This document shows, one piece after another, positions 10,231-23,100 of a stretch of DNA of 64,000 nucleotides. A model generated the notes under the pieces. The model was given only the letters and a program-made list of their open reading frames with translations, made no database searches and was not told the origin of the DNA. Position 1 is the stretch's first letter, and each line of letters begins with the position of its first letter. Source of the DNA: Sthenelais limicola (Eukaryota > Annelida > Polychaeta > Phyllodocida > Sigalionidae); NCBI GenBank assembly GCA_942159475.1, contig OW804096.1, forward strand, positions 43,399,744-43,463,743, read 5' to 3'. Made by a program: the position numbers and the translations under genes.

Positions 10231-12326
10231 CTATATATTCAATAAACCTCAAAATACAGTCCTGTACTCAACTATAAATACATACATTCAACAAAACTCA
10301 TGAGAAAGTCCTGTACTGAACCGTTAACATGTATATGTAGTGAACCTGGTTATGTTGCATTAGATTATTAAAGGATTAGCGCCAAGCAGAAAGAACAATA
10401 CAACATGACTGCTTTCGTGATTATTCCTCTGACATTTATTTACAACAAAGGATTGACATTTGGAAATGAGAAAAGTAAAGAACAAGAAAAATTACCTTAG
10501 GTTTCTCATACTAAATCCATGAATTCTTTAATGAAATTTGTCCAAGCGTGAACGCATGTGTGGTCTATTCGGTGTACATCTCAAAAAGTGATGGTCGCTG
10601 GCTATGCCCTCTATCTCATCTATTCTGCCCTCTGATGAGAGGCATACAAACTAGAACCACACTTCCAGTACTAGGACTGAGACTAAGACTTGTCACTGGC
10701 ATCGTTTCTGAAGCAGTATGTGTCGGTTACTGACTGGTGTTTGCCATCCATTTTTAAGAAGACAAAGGAATAGAACTTGTGGTCTTGGTGCACATGGGTT
10801 TATTGTTTATACCACGCTTCAGCGATGACATTATAATGTGATAATTACAGTTTCACCCAGTATGTCTGCTAAAATATATGCTATTCTGCGATTGGTGGAG
10901 CGCCATTGCAGTTGACAAATGAAACTTAATGTCTCATACTGTTGACATGACAAGAAGTGCGTCAAGAGATGCGCAGAGCAGGGAAAACACACTGCAAAAT
11001 TGCAGCTCCATGTTGGCGCTATGTAGGTGAACTTAGAAGATCAGATTAGCATGATTAGAAACTGGGGGATGCCTGCACTGTCTCTGACACTTTTCCCTGC
11101 AAGTTGGCTACTAAGTTGGCACCAAGTTCTAACTCGTCATTTCTTTGGGGATGTTGGACCTTTTTTTATTTTATGTAGAGAAGATTTTGAGAAGTTTTTC
11201 AGTCAAAGGTTGACCTTTTTTTAAAACCAACTGGTATTTAGGTTCCTGATAAGACTAAATATATTGCACAATCAGCTTGCATTTCAGCATTGTTTCATGC
11301 AGTAGGAATCGCAGATGTTATGAACAGGGATGCCATTCCTCAGTAAGGTGACTGAAATCAGTCAATTCAATAATTTCGATTATTTTGTTAAAATTCTCTG
11401 AAAATAAAATATCTAACATAGATTTTGCCATTGGTGGTGATATCAATAGCAATTCTACCTTCATAGTGCCAAATTTCGAACACTTCTGAGGCCCAAGCTT
11501 AGCCTAACCAGGCTCTGACTGACTGCATTTTGTACTGAACATTTCAACGGGATATGACCCCCTCATTTGCCACTCATCGGCCATCCACTGCTCCATGGCC
11601 CGTCAGTGCTCTCTAGCTTACGGTCTGTCCCGAGTAGACTCCTGACTGATGCCCGTCTAACTGCACCGGGCAGCCAGTGCTAGCGAATACTGTTCACCCA
11701 TTGGTTAATATTTGGCACATGTTGCAAGCTGCTAAAAGCAGTTTAAAATAAATATTAAATTAAAGACATGATCACAATCATAATTCTAACTTCCCTTTCT
11801 TATGTAACTTACCATAAAATTCCGGGAAAAAAATATAAATTCATATTGCTAATTATCAGCCAATCACTGCCCAGCATTTCCATTCACCCCGGAGCTAGTT
11901 GCCCTCTGTTCCCCGCTTGTTTTGCACTTGGAAAAGTCAGTTGAGTTGCCTATTATGACATCGCATGGTTTACATTAACTATCACTGAGTGTTGCAAACA
12001 TATGAAGCATATTAGGAAATAATGTTTTCTGAATTATTAAGCATTTTTTTCTATGGAAACAATAGGTTTTCCTCGGTGAGTGATAATCGGGGATTTTCGT
12101 ATACAGCACTCATGGATCCTGCCCCAAACAACCCTCTAAAAATTTTCAGTCAATTTTACAGACCCCAACTGGCATCCCTGTATGAAGAATTTATACCTGA
12201 GTACCTGTTGTGAAAAATCACTGGTGGATGGTCACACTGTGGTGCTTGTCACTGTGGGTGTGTCATGACTATTAATGTCACTTTTATGATTAATAGATAT
12301 TACGTAACCTCATGTAATAATATTGT
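10231..12326. other. No gene seen
   Basis: There is no supported exon, RNA gene or repeat family here, and the short open frames lack splice or domain support. Confidence 0.5.
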
Positions 12327-12364
12327 ACTAGCAAATACCCGTGCTACGCACAGGATTTGCTAGT
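12327..12364. repeat. 38-bp hairpin ending CTAGT
   Basis: Near-perfect inverted arms ACTAGCAAAT...ATTTGCTAGT surround a GTGC-TAC-GCAC tip. This may be one end of a transposable element, because a hairpin with a terminal CTAGT recalls the 3' ends of Helitrons. No partner end was found. Confidence 0.6.
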
Positions 12365-13340
12365 GGGACAGTGGGGCCCACATCCTCATCTCTCCTTGTT
12401 CCCTCTCCCACCATCTTTCTCTTTCAAGTTGTCTCTATAACTTAGTATCTGTATTAACATTCATATCACAAATGGAACCCTGTTTAGATGCTGTTTTGGT
12501 CGTTGCTGTTGTGTTGCCTGTCCCTGTCCCTGTCCTTGTCCCGATCCCTCTCCCATTCCCACTCCCACTCCCTCTCCTACTTTCATTCTGAGTTAATTAG
12601 TAGGCGGGTAAATTTCTGTCTGGGCGGTCCCTATCCTTGTCTCTATCTCTGTCCTGCTCCCATTCCCTCTCCTGCTCCCTCTCCCTTTCTTGTTCCCTCT
12701 CCCATTCCCACTTTCATTGTCAGGTAATTAGTGGGCGGGTAAATCTCTGATCACAATAGCGACGACACAATAATATCCGTATAATCTGCGTGAATGAGTC
12801 ATGTTTACTTCAAAAACTATCCCAAACGATAGTTTATGAACATATTAAAGTCTGACGGTTTATTCTGGGAATAATATGTAGGATTATATTTTGCACTGTT
12901 TTCTTAAGTTCCTAGTGGCTATGCAAATTCCCCTATTCAGTGGATGGTGTTGATGTCGGTCAAATTGGTCTGCATGAAGAGGGCAGACGTCATCATGTCC
13001 CTGTTAGGCGAAAGACCATTTCTCACTATTTCTGAAAAGTAAACATGAAAAAGAAACTTCCTCCCCATTGATTGAAGGAGTAAGAGGGGGATAGAGGAGA
13101 GAGTGGGAGAGAGATCCCTCCCTGTTACTCCGAGGGGGAGGAACCACTCCTGTTGCTTCTCCCATTCCCACTCACCCCACCCCCACCCCCAACCTCACCA
13201 CCCTCTATTGCATTATACATGTTCCCCCGATCCCACTCTTGCTCCCGATCCCAAGAGAGAGAGTGAGTGAGAGGGAGGGAGGAGAGAGTTAGGGGAGGTT
13301 AGGGGCTGATAAAGGTCTGAGTGTCTTTGTGACTTTGTCT
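12365..13340. repeat. Low-complexity CT/GA-rich tract
   Basis: Pyrimidine-rich runs of CCCTGTCC and CTCCCATTCC type lie at about 12510-12715 and 13140-13250, with GAGA-rich runs at 13075-13130 and 13255-13305. The phrase TTAGTxGGCGGGTAAAT occurs twice (about 12596 and 12728). No gene was seen. Confidence 0.7.
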
Positions 13341-13442
13341 GCATTTTGTCTTCTCATCATACAGCAAACTATTGCTGGATGGGGGTGTTCAATTTCAACC
13401 CATTTCGAACCCATTTATAACCCTGATGTCTTCCCAAAGCGT

Positions 13443-13525
13443 TATATATATATATATATATATATGACAACTTTTATTCAGTAATCAGATAATATGACAA
13501 CTTTTATTCAGTAATCAAATAATTA
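13443..13525. repeat. TA microsatellite and tandem 30-bp duplication
   Basis: A (TA)n run at 13443-13464 is followed by two adjacent 30-bp copies (13466-13495 and 13496-13525) starting GACAACTTTTATTCAGTAAT with few differences. Confidence 0.8.
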
Positions 13526-14122
13526 TACAAAATGGGATGTTCCTTCTACAATGTAGATTTTCCAGGTCAACCCTAAAATGAAATAATGAAACATAGCGGA
13601 ATGGCTCCGCATCATTTTTGGCAATGTGCACCTGAAATATATCGGAGATCTGGCCAGCGGTTTCAGAGAAGATAGGGGTTTTACAGCTTCAAACGCTATT
13701 CTATTAATATTTAGATAATTATTAATATGAATCCACATATGCGAGACATTGAATATATGATCTCATATATATATCTCATTAATTATTCTCATAGTTTGAT
13801 GAGCACGTTGGACCATAAGTCCCCAGCTACACGCCAGGGGTAACACCTGTTCTTACCTGTAATTAGTGGTTATACAACTGTATTAATTAACCCTATGGGC
13901 CAGTCATATCTCTACATCTCATTGATCCATATTCCATGGGACAATGAATTAATTATTTCGATCCTCCCTTGAAAAGAGACGTTTTGAAAATTGTTTATTA
14001 CTAAGATCTATACAAATCTTAAAACTGGCCAAGGCCATCCCCTTATATTCTTGTTCACATGGTTCACTATCCATGATTACATGATCCATGCTACATGATT
14101 ATGATATAATCTCCCAGATGAA

Positions 14123-17100
14123 TCAGATGAAGTAATTTATTTGTATAACATGTGTAACAAGTAGTAATAAACAAACTATAAATACAGTATCACCACTGAT
14201 GGTATAGCCAGAGTTACATTTGTTAGAAGTACAACATTCATTATGTTTTCCCTTAGAAGGTGGTAGACAGCTCTTAGCACAAGTTCTCACAATTTCTATT
14301 CCTGGACCATCCATTTTCTGAAAAAGAAAAAACTCAACTTATTCCGTGACCATCCATTTTCTGGAAACAGTATTAAATCAATGATGAAATTATCAACTCT
14401 TTAATATATCCTTGGCCTAGTTTTTCAACAAATTGATTATTTATTTTGTGTGCAAACCTAATTTCCGAAGCCTTGGGAGTCAAGTATTTTTTATGGGTGT
14501 GCTATTTCCATGATAATAATTTTAGTAGATCTGGGTCAGCTGGTGAAAGGGACATAAAAAGCTATACTTAAGGGGAGTGCATGGCAACGAAACACTCACT
14601 AGGTGGCGGGTGCAATGTCGGTGTCTGCACTAACAGGCTACATTATTGTTGGTCATGACTGCCCCTAAAATGACTGGCCATATTGCGGTGTCACGCCCAA
14701 TGTACACGCTTGTACGGACCAGAATAGGGTGATTAGGAAATATTGCCAGAAAATCGAGCATTATTTGAGTTAAAATGCAAGATTAACTCACTATACAATG
14801 GCCGTTCTGACACTCCACTGGAGGCATTTTGCATTTCTCTGGATCAGCACAGCAGGCAGCACCATCCCTCTCTGAGCTGCATGAGTAACATAGAATCCCT
14901 TCAACACCTGTAATGAAAAAGTGGTGGTAGGATTAACCCATTCAGGACATCGCTGCCAACGTTGCGTTTTGCTTGACGACCAAGCACGGGAAAAGAACAT
15001 TCATTTGATGACGTCTGTGTGAAATATACACGTCACATGAGGACGACGCTCCACCGCGTCCACTTTTCTCCAGATGACGCACATTCTAATAACATCATGT
15101 AATTTAAGGACGGCCTGATACGTTGCCACCATTGAATAACGTTGTTATTATGATGCTTTTTGGCAATACGCGTCCTTTCCCACGGAGTGCTTTATCGCAT
15201 TACGCGTCCTGTGCGTGGGAATGCTTTTACGCATTACGCGTCCCACGCATGGGAGTGCTTTAAGGCAATACGCGGCCAAACGCGTGGGAGTGCGTTAAGG
15301 CAATACGCGGCCACACGCGTGGGAATGCTTTAAAGCAATACGCGGCCTGAATGGGTTAAGTAACCAAAAAGTCACGGTTACTGGAAGCTCAGGACCTAAC
15401 ATTGGTGAAGGCAGTTACCAAGCTAGAAGGCCATAAATGAGACAGCAACAAATTAAAGTAGTGCACCCATCAGAAATAAATGTGGGAACAAGAGACATTT
15501 CGCCAATCAATGTCAAACAAAAGTAAACTACATGACTAGAGAAAAATCCCAGAACCCATGGCCTTCCTTAGGTACTGCTTTTCCCTCAGGTACAATATTA
15601 CACTGGTATTGTTATGTTGGAAGAATTAAATTACATCAAATATAATTGAATTACATCAATAGGGCTATATTAGAAGAATTAACAAAACAAAAAGAAAAAA
15701 AAAAGAATTAACTTATCAGCTGTATATTATGTTGTCTGTGCTCAATTGGATATTAATGAATACATCAACAACTACAAAGTTGTACCCAGAGGTTGTACCC
15801 CAAACTTCATTGAGATGGTCCTAACCTTATGGTTCCCCAAAGAACCTAAGGGTTCTTCAACATCTAAAATGGTTCTTCAGGATCCTCAGGGGTTCATCCA
15901 AGAACCATAGGGGTTCAATTTTAGGGTTCTACTTAAACTTAAAGGCTTCTTTAGCTCATGGAGGTTCTCCAAAGAACCTTATTTTTTCCCTTAGGAAAGA
16001 AATAAGGTTCCTTGGAGAACCTGCAATGGCGCCACCTATCACACTAGATGGCAGCATGAGCCAGCCCCTCATTATTGCTAATTCCTTTATGTTGAAAACA
16101 CTAGTAAAGCAAATAAATATATGATATTTATGCACTATATATATTAATTATTCTGTAATTAAGAACATTTTGGATATCATTATCATATATTCTAATTGTG
16201 TATTTTATGTATGTGATATTTTAGAGAGGGTGTAATAACAATACCCCTCCATCATGCACATCCATATTGTATAGTATTCTAAGTGGACTCAAGTTTCACC
16301 ATCTACTTCTATCATTGCAAGCTGAGAGCTGGAAAGGTCTGTAAACATGCAGGGCCAGTGCTGATGATAAATGATGAATAAAATGCAGCTATGCTAGAAC
16401 CATTCACAGAACCATTCAATCAATCTATGATTCTTGAAAGAACCTAATCTCTGAGTAAAGAACCCCATTAAAGGGGTTTCATCTAGAACCCTATGGTTCT
16501 TTTTTTTTTTGTAACGTAATATTTATTCAGTAGGTATTTACATAAGCAACCAAAACCATCTCGTTCCGAAGAACGTTGTTCCTCGGGTCCTGAAGATATT
16601 TCTATAGAACCCGGACCGAGAAATGGGTGGAGATTATACAAAGTATTTCTTTACCTTTGATTTCGGTCTTTCAACCATTCGTTAATTAGTTGGTTATTAT
16701 CAATTGATTTCTTATCATGCAGTTAACGACCTATACAGTATCTATAAAAGTGTGATGAGATATAATGAGATGAGATGGGAATGTTGATGATAGAATTATC
16801 TCACTTATATTTTAGTCTTGTCTATTTAATTGGTGGGTGAGTGAGTGGTAACTTCACATGTCTAATTCATATAGGTCCCAGGATCCAATACCATTCATTT
16901 AATCCTATCGTTAACAACATTTGCATTTCTTCTCTAGGTAGTATTCAAGTACATATCACTTATCAATAGAATTAGGCAGCGTTTTGCAAAATGTGCCTCT
17001 TAAGAGCAGCACTGAATTCCTTAGCAATATTGAGTTTGCGGAGGGGCGGCGGCAAGGCGTTCCATTCTCTGGCACACTGGTAATACATAGACCTTTTATC

Positions 17101-20100
17101 CTTTTCGGTTTTAGGGATGAAGGTGTTTAGGGTTGGAGCCGTGTTTTGTCTAGTGTTTCTATTTACTTGAGTATTATCTCTATTATATGCTTTCGCATGG
17201 GCCATTTTTAAATTGTTATAAAGCATTCTATCATTAATTGTCATAGTATTCGTGAGTCTGTGTAGGTCGACTACCGGTGTCCTGATATTTGAACCAGTGG
17301 CACTCCTTAATATCCTATTTTGTAGTTTTTGAATTTTATTTTTATCTCCTTGTGACAGACAAGACAGTACAGATAAGCTGTAGTCAAATATGGATATGAT
17401 TTTCGATTTACTCAGCATTATAGCTGTTTTAGTGTCTAAATTGGATCTAATTTTGTTGAAGGTAAATAACTTATGATTAACTTGCTTGATTAGTGAGTTT
17501 AGCTGTCCTGTCATAGTCACATGGTTATGCAGTTTTATGCCAAGGTATTCATAGGATGTTACCTGCTCCAATTCACTGTCTCCAACCCTAATATTCACCC
17601 TCTTCCCCTGACATTTGTGTCTTGTGTTAAAGACTAAGAGTCTGGTCTTTTTTACATTCAGTGATAACTTGCTGCACTCACACCAATGGAGGAACGTTTT
17701 AAAATCTCTGTTTACAATATTTTCACACTCTATCAGGCTAGATGCACTATAATATAAGACAGTGTCGTCTGCATATTGAATATATCTACTTTCCATATTT
17801 AAATCTTTTATATCGTTTACATATATCAGGAATAGTAGAGGACCTAATACTGATCCTTGTGGTACACCTATTGATATAGATCCCTCCGAAGAAGACTCCT
17901 GGCCAATTTTGACATATTGCTTCCTATTTGTTAGGTATGATCGAAACCATTTTTGACTAATTTCATTTATTCCTATATCCTGTAATTTCATAAGTAATAT
18001 ATCGTGGTTTACGCAATCAAAGGCTTTACTAAAGTCGATGAAACATTCAAGAGTGAAGTCTTTCCTATGTATGGCTTGATTTATATCAGTAACTAAATTA
18101 TATATTGCCTCATTGGTGCTGTGTCCCTTTTGGAACCCCAGCTGATGTTCACTTAGTATTTCATTTTGCTCTAGATAAACAGTTAGATTTTCGACTATAA
18201 TTTACTCTAATATTTTTCCAGCTATATTTTTTTTTTTTTTAAATAAATTTTATTGCGTAAACATTTTCAGGCGAACCCAATAATCTCATGATACACAGTT
18301 CAAAAATTACATAGTTATTCCTTTATATATTTTAGTTATTTTAACGTTTTAACTTCATTATAATTACATAGCAGGAGGACATACGCATGTTTATTTACTC
18401 CCGGCAGATCAAGTTCATTCTAGATATACACAATTTCATGTTATCATTCAATTAACTACTAATATTTTTGATTTTTTTTTGTTTTTCGACCATACAGAAT
18501 TTGAATAAAAGTACACATAGGCATAAAAAACAGATCATGCATCAAGTTATATTTGTCTCCGAAATTAGAGATTTTCCTGTCTTATTACAGGAGGTTCCTT
18601 ATAATAAAAGGACATGTATCAAACAATTTCAATTTCACAAGTACATTTCAATCAATTTGTGTCCGTTCAGGCCCCTCGTTGACAAGAACAAGGACAATTT
18701 CTGAAAATCACGCTTATAACGATTCGAGACCTATATCAGATCGTTATTGGCCTTCAAAGATATTTTCAGGGTTTTCCAGTCTAATTTTCGATAATTTGCT
18801 GGAAGGTTGTTCCATAGGGTAGGACCAATAAAGTGGGGGGTCTGCCTAAATTTTTCCCTGTTTGGCCTGTGGATTTTTAAGACCTGCCCATCAGCAAGCC
18901 TGGTCTCTCTTGGCATGTTTTGACAATAAAGAGGATCATTTTTCTTTTGGAACATGATACCTAGTAATGCAATTTTACCCCTTTTTTCTAGAGAGTTGAT
19001 GTTACAATCAATTTTTAGTTCGTCTATGTTTCTAGGATCATTCTTATACACACGTTTGATGGCCCTTATGAGAAGCCTCTCAAGTTTATTTTTGATATTG
19101 GCATTTGCCATACTCAGAAAGACTACACCATATTCAAGAATAGATAGGATGTGCGTTTTTAATATTTTACGCGCCATCTTGATTGTAATATAGCCCCTGA
19201 TTTTTCTAAATTGAGTCATTTTGTATAATACTGAGATTTTCAGTTTGTTCATATGATCATTCATGCTTATCAGTCGATCTATTTTGAACCCTAAGTATCT
19301 TACTGTCTTACTGTTTGTAATTTCAGAACCATTTATATAGATCTTTCTTAGTTGGTTGAAAAATCTTTTTTAGAGATGCTCTTGTGCCAATAATTTGAAG
19401 CTGGGATTTCTTCCCATTCAGTAAAAGGCCATTCACCTTCATCCAATTATTTATTGTTGAGGCTGCGTTTTGACATATGTTAGACAGTCGTCTAGATTAG
19501 GACCCGTTACTGTTAAGGCAGTATCATCTGCGTAAAGTGAGATATTTAGGTCATTATTTCCATGATCAACAGTATCTATACATGAGGGGAGGTCGTTAAT
19601 GTATATAAGAAAAATTAAGGGTCCCAGATGACTCCCTTGGGGCACACCTCTATTTATCAATTTTGTATCAGAGATAAATCCATTCAGTACCGTTTGTTGT
19701 TGTCTGTTTTGAAGGTAATTTTCTATAATCCTGATCAATTTAGGATGAATCTGATAAAAAGATAATTTTCGTCTAAGAACTCGATGGTCAATACTGTTGA
19801 AAGCTTTGGATATGTCATAGTAGCAGGCTGTGGTACATTCACCTCTATCCAGACCCTTAACTACGGGGGTGAGGAAGTCGAATAAACTAATATTAGTTGA
19901 GTGACCCGCTCTAAAACCTCCTTGCTTCTCAGAGAATAAGTTATTGCCCTCCATATGTTCAACCAAAGATTTACATATAATTCTTTCGATGAGTTTAGAC
20001 ATTATCGGGACGATAGCTATCGGTCTCAAGTTGGTAAATAGTTTAGTATTGCCGTCCTTCGGGATAGGTTTCACTTGGTAGCATTTCCATTCCCCAGGTA

Positions 20101-23100
20101 TGACTCCTAATTCAATGCACTTTTTTAGCAAGATAGTGATCAAGGGGCATAATTTTAGGAGAAATGATTTTAAAATTCTGCTATCCACCCACTCGAATCC
20201 GCTACTCTTACCTACATCAATATCACCAATCAGATTATATACATTTGTTTCAGTAATATAGGTAGTGCTAGTAAACAAAAGGTTAGGTTCATCACCCAAG
20301 AATTCTTCAAACTCTGGGAAATTGTCAATTTTCGTATGTCCCAGTTTCACAAAATACTCATTCAACTCATTACTGGCTATTTGGTCAGTAACTTCCCTGC
20401 CATTGTGTAAGAAATTGGTTGGGAGAGCACTATTTGCTTTACCAAATAAATTGTTTATGTTGCGCCAGAACTTTTTACTATTGTTGGCATTAGCGTTTAA
20501 TTCATTTTTGATGAGGTTTCTTTTGTAGTTCTTAATACCTTTTGTTACCTCATTTCTTTGCCTTACAGCATCTCTATGGTCATCTGCTAAACCTGATTTA
20601 TAGGCCTTTTTAAATAATCTATCCCTCAATTTAATCTTTTGGATCAAATCATGAGTTAGCTTAAATTTGCCTTTACTTCTGACAATTATATCTTCGAATG
20701 GACATTTTCTATCTAACAATTCAAGGATACACTGTTTCGTTTGATACCACATACCATCTGGACAATTGCGAACATTTTCATAAAGGTCTAAGTCATTCAT
20801 TAATGGCTGAAGATGATTATTAATATCCTCCTCAGTTAGCCTATGAAAACGTCTACCCTTTTTGCATTCGACCTTTCTAGGTTCCTTTCCTTTCTTTATG
20901 ATTAAATAAGTGCCTAGGTGGTCTGACAGGTTGATGTTTACGATACCTGTCTTATTTATGTGAGGATGGTCAGAGCATAGCACGTCCAGAAGAGATCCAC
21001 TGTCTCCAGTAATTCTCGTATTATTTACAACCATTTGCTCAAGGCCATGATTATTTAGGAGCACCGAAAAATCTTTTACAATTTCCTCCTGAACATTGTT
21101 TAGGTTAATGTTTATATCACCACATATGAGCACCGCACATTTGGGCTTCATAGCTTTCAGACTAGTTAAAGTTGACTCAAGTTCTTCCAGGAATATTTTA
21201 CGACATCCATTAGGCGGCCTGTAGATGTTCAAGCTTATGATAGTCTGCCTATTTCCTGGCTTAATTAATAAACACTGCAGTTCTAGATTTGGAGAACAGG
21301 TGTCAAGCTTATCGAATATCCATGGATCAACTTTACAGTCTCTGTGAGCTAGACAACATAAACCTCCTCCTTTATTTTTCACGTTAGGACCTAGCCTATC
21401 GTGTCTATAGATGTTAAATTCGTCAGGTAACGAGAGGTGGTTATTAAAGTCAAACGAGTTTAACCAGGTTTCCTGGATAAATACCATCTTTATGCAACCT
21501 TTCAATAGTGAGTTTGAGATTTCAATGGATTTGTGTCTAAGGGATCTAACGTTAATCGAGATAATACCAAGTCCCTTGCTAGTATTAATTTCGTGTAAGT
21601 CATCCAATTCCATTTCTCTCAAGGTACAAGGTCTGATTCAATTCGTGGCAAACTCTCAACACCCACATGGGTTGTAATACTCGGGCCAATATTCGAAGGT
21701 CAAGTGTACAATCTGTATTCGAAATGGTATAAGATAAAAACAATCGGGGCCCTACTGGGCTTAGCGGCATAGTGTATGCGTGGTACGACTATCTTAGCAA
21801 AAGAATTTCGCCTAAGTAGAGGACTGAGAATTGGTCAAACATAGTTCACAGGCAGTCATCAAGAGGAACAAACAAAATATACAATTTATACAAGTCCAGC
21901 ATTTCTTACTGAAACATATAAGCCAGAAGTTTACATTTACCTTAGCTCAAACTGACGCGGTTCGACGTGGGGTCCGCCATTTTGGAACTATATCGTGTTC
22001 CGCATAGAATATTATAACATATGTAGGAAAATACCACTCATACCTTTTCAAGGATTTATCATTTACAGGTAGGTTATTTAGAGTAACACTCTGATTATTT
22101 ATAATACAGTAAGTATGTCGTTGTTAGCGATTCGAAACATTTTAGCCATTTTCTGCTGACTGAGCTTCCGGTTTGAGACTTCCGGCATGGATACACATGT
22201 GTCAGCTACCAAGGTAAACAACAGCATCAGGTATCAAGAAAAACCGACTGAAATTGCTGAATGGATTACAAAAAATGGAATGACAGTGAGCAAGTAGGTA
22301 TAAGTGAACTTATATTAGGATTCAGTTACGAGTTTGTAGCTGCAGCTAGACCATGCATTGATTCATTTAGAGATTTGTGCAGGTCACTGTTCAGTAGGGT
22401 TTTGAAGTAGGGTTTTGAAGCCTTCTCGCCTGGTAGTGGCTGAGTCCGTTATGTCTTTGGTCTTACCAATGAGGGTCGCTTCAATATTTTCCAGTCTTTT
22501 CTCATGCATAGACGCGGATAACTCGTCTAGTCTAGGATGTCTGTAACGTCGAGAAGAGAGTACACCTTTTATTTTATCCTGCGAGAAGGGGGATAACTTG
22601 TCAGTCGGTATAGCTGGAGGAGGTGGAGACATTTGGATAACCTTGGACAGTTCTTGCTTGTAGGTCTCTCTCATCTCGTCTCTCACTGCCATTACGATTT
22701 TACCTTGTGTATTCAATCCTTCCCAGGTACGGGTGCGGAGATGAACATTGCCGAGATAGACGCCACAGCCCCACTTTGTATCATGAGTGGCCTCGACGAG
22801 TTCAATGGTACCAGTTGACAATAGCAAGGTACGTAGCTCCTTGTTTTGAGTAAATTTGGACTTTATTATGGTCCTCATATACCCTTCTTGTGCTAATTCC
22901 CACTCGTCGTCGGACGAGAGTTTGTCTCCGAATTCCTTAATTTCATAAGGATCACCCATTTTTGCGATTTTGCGACTTGCTACTGTGTTACCCGTTTTCA
23001 GCGCTTTGTAATAGAAGAAGGCGTGTTCGACACTTCTAAATGGTATATTCTCCAGTCTTATCGGGCATTGGAATAGATTTGATGGCCAAGCCAGGTGGCC

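Noticed and set aside
10548..10733. Short plus-strand ORF
   Set aside because: No splice sites in phase, no domain and no codon pattern distinct from surrounding non-coding DNA.
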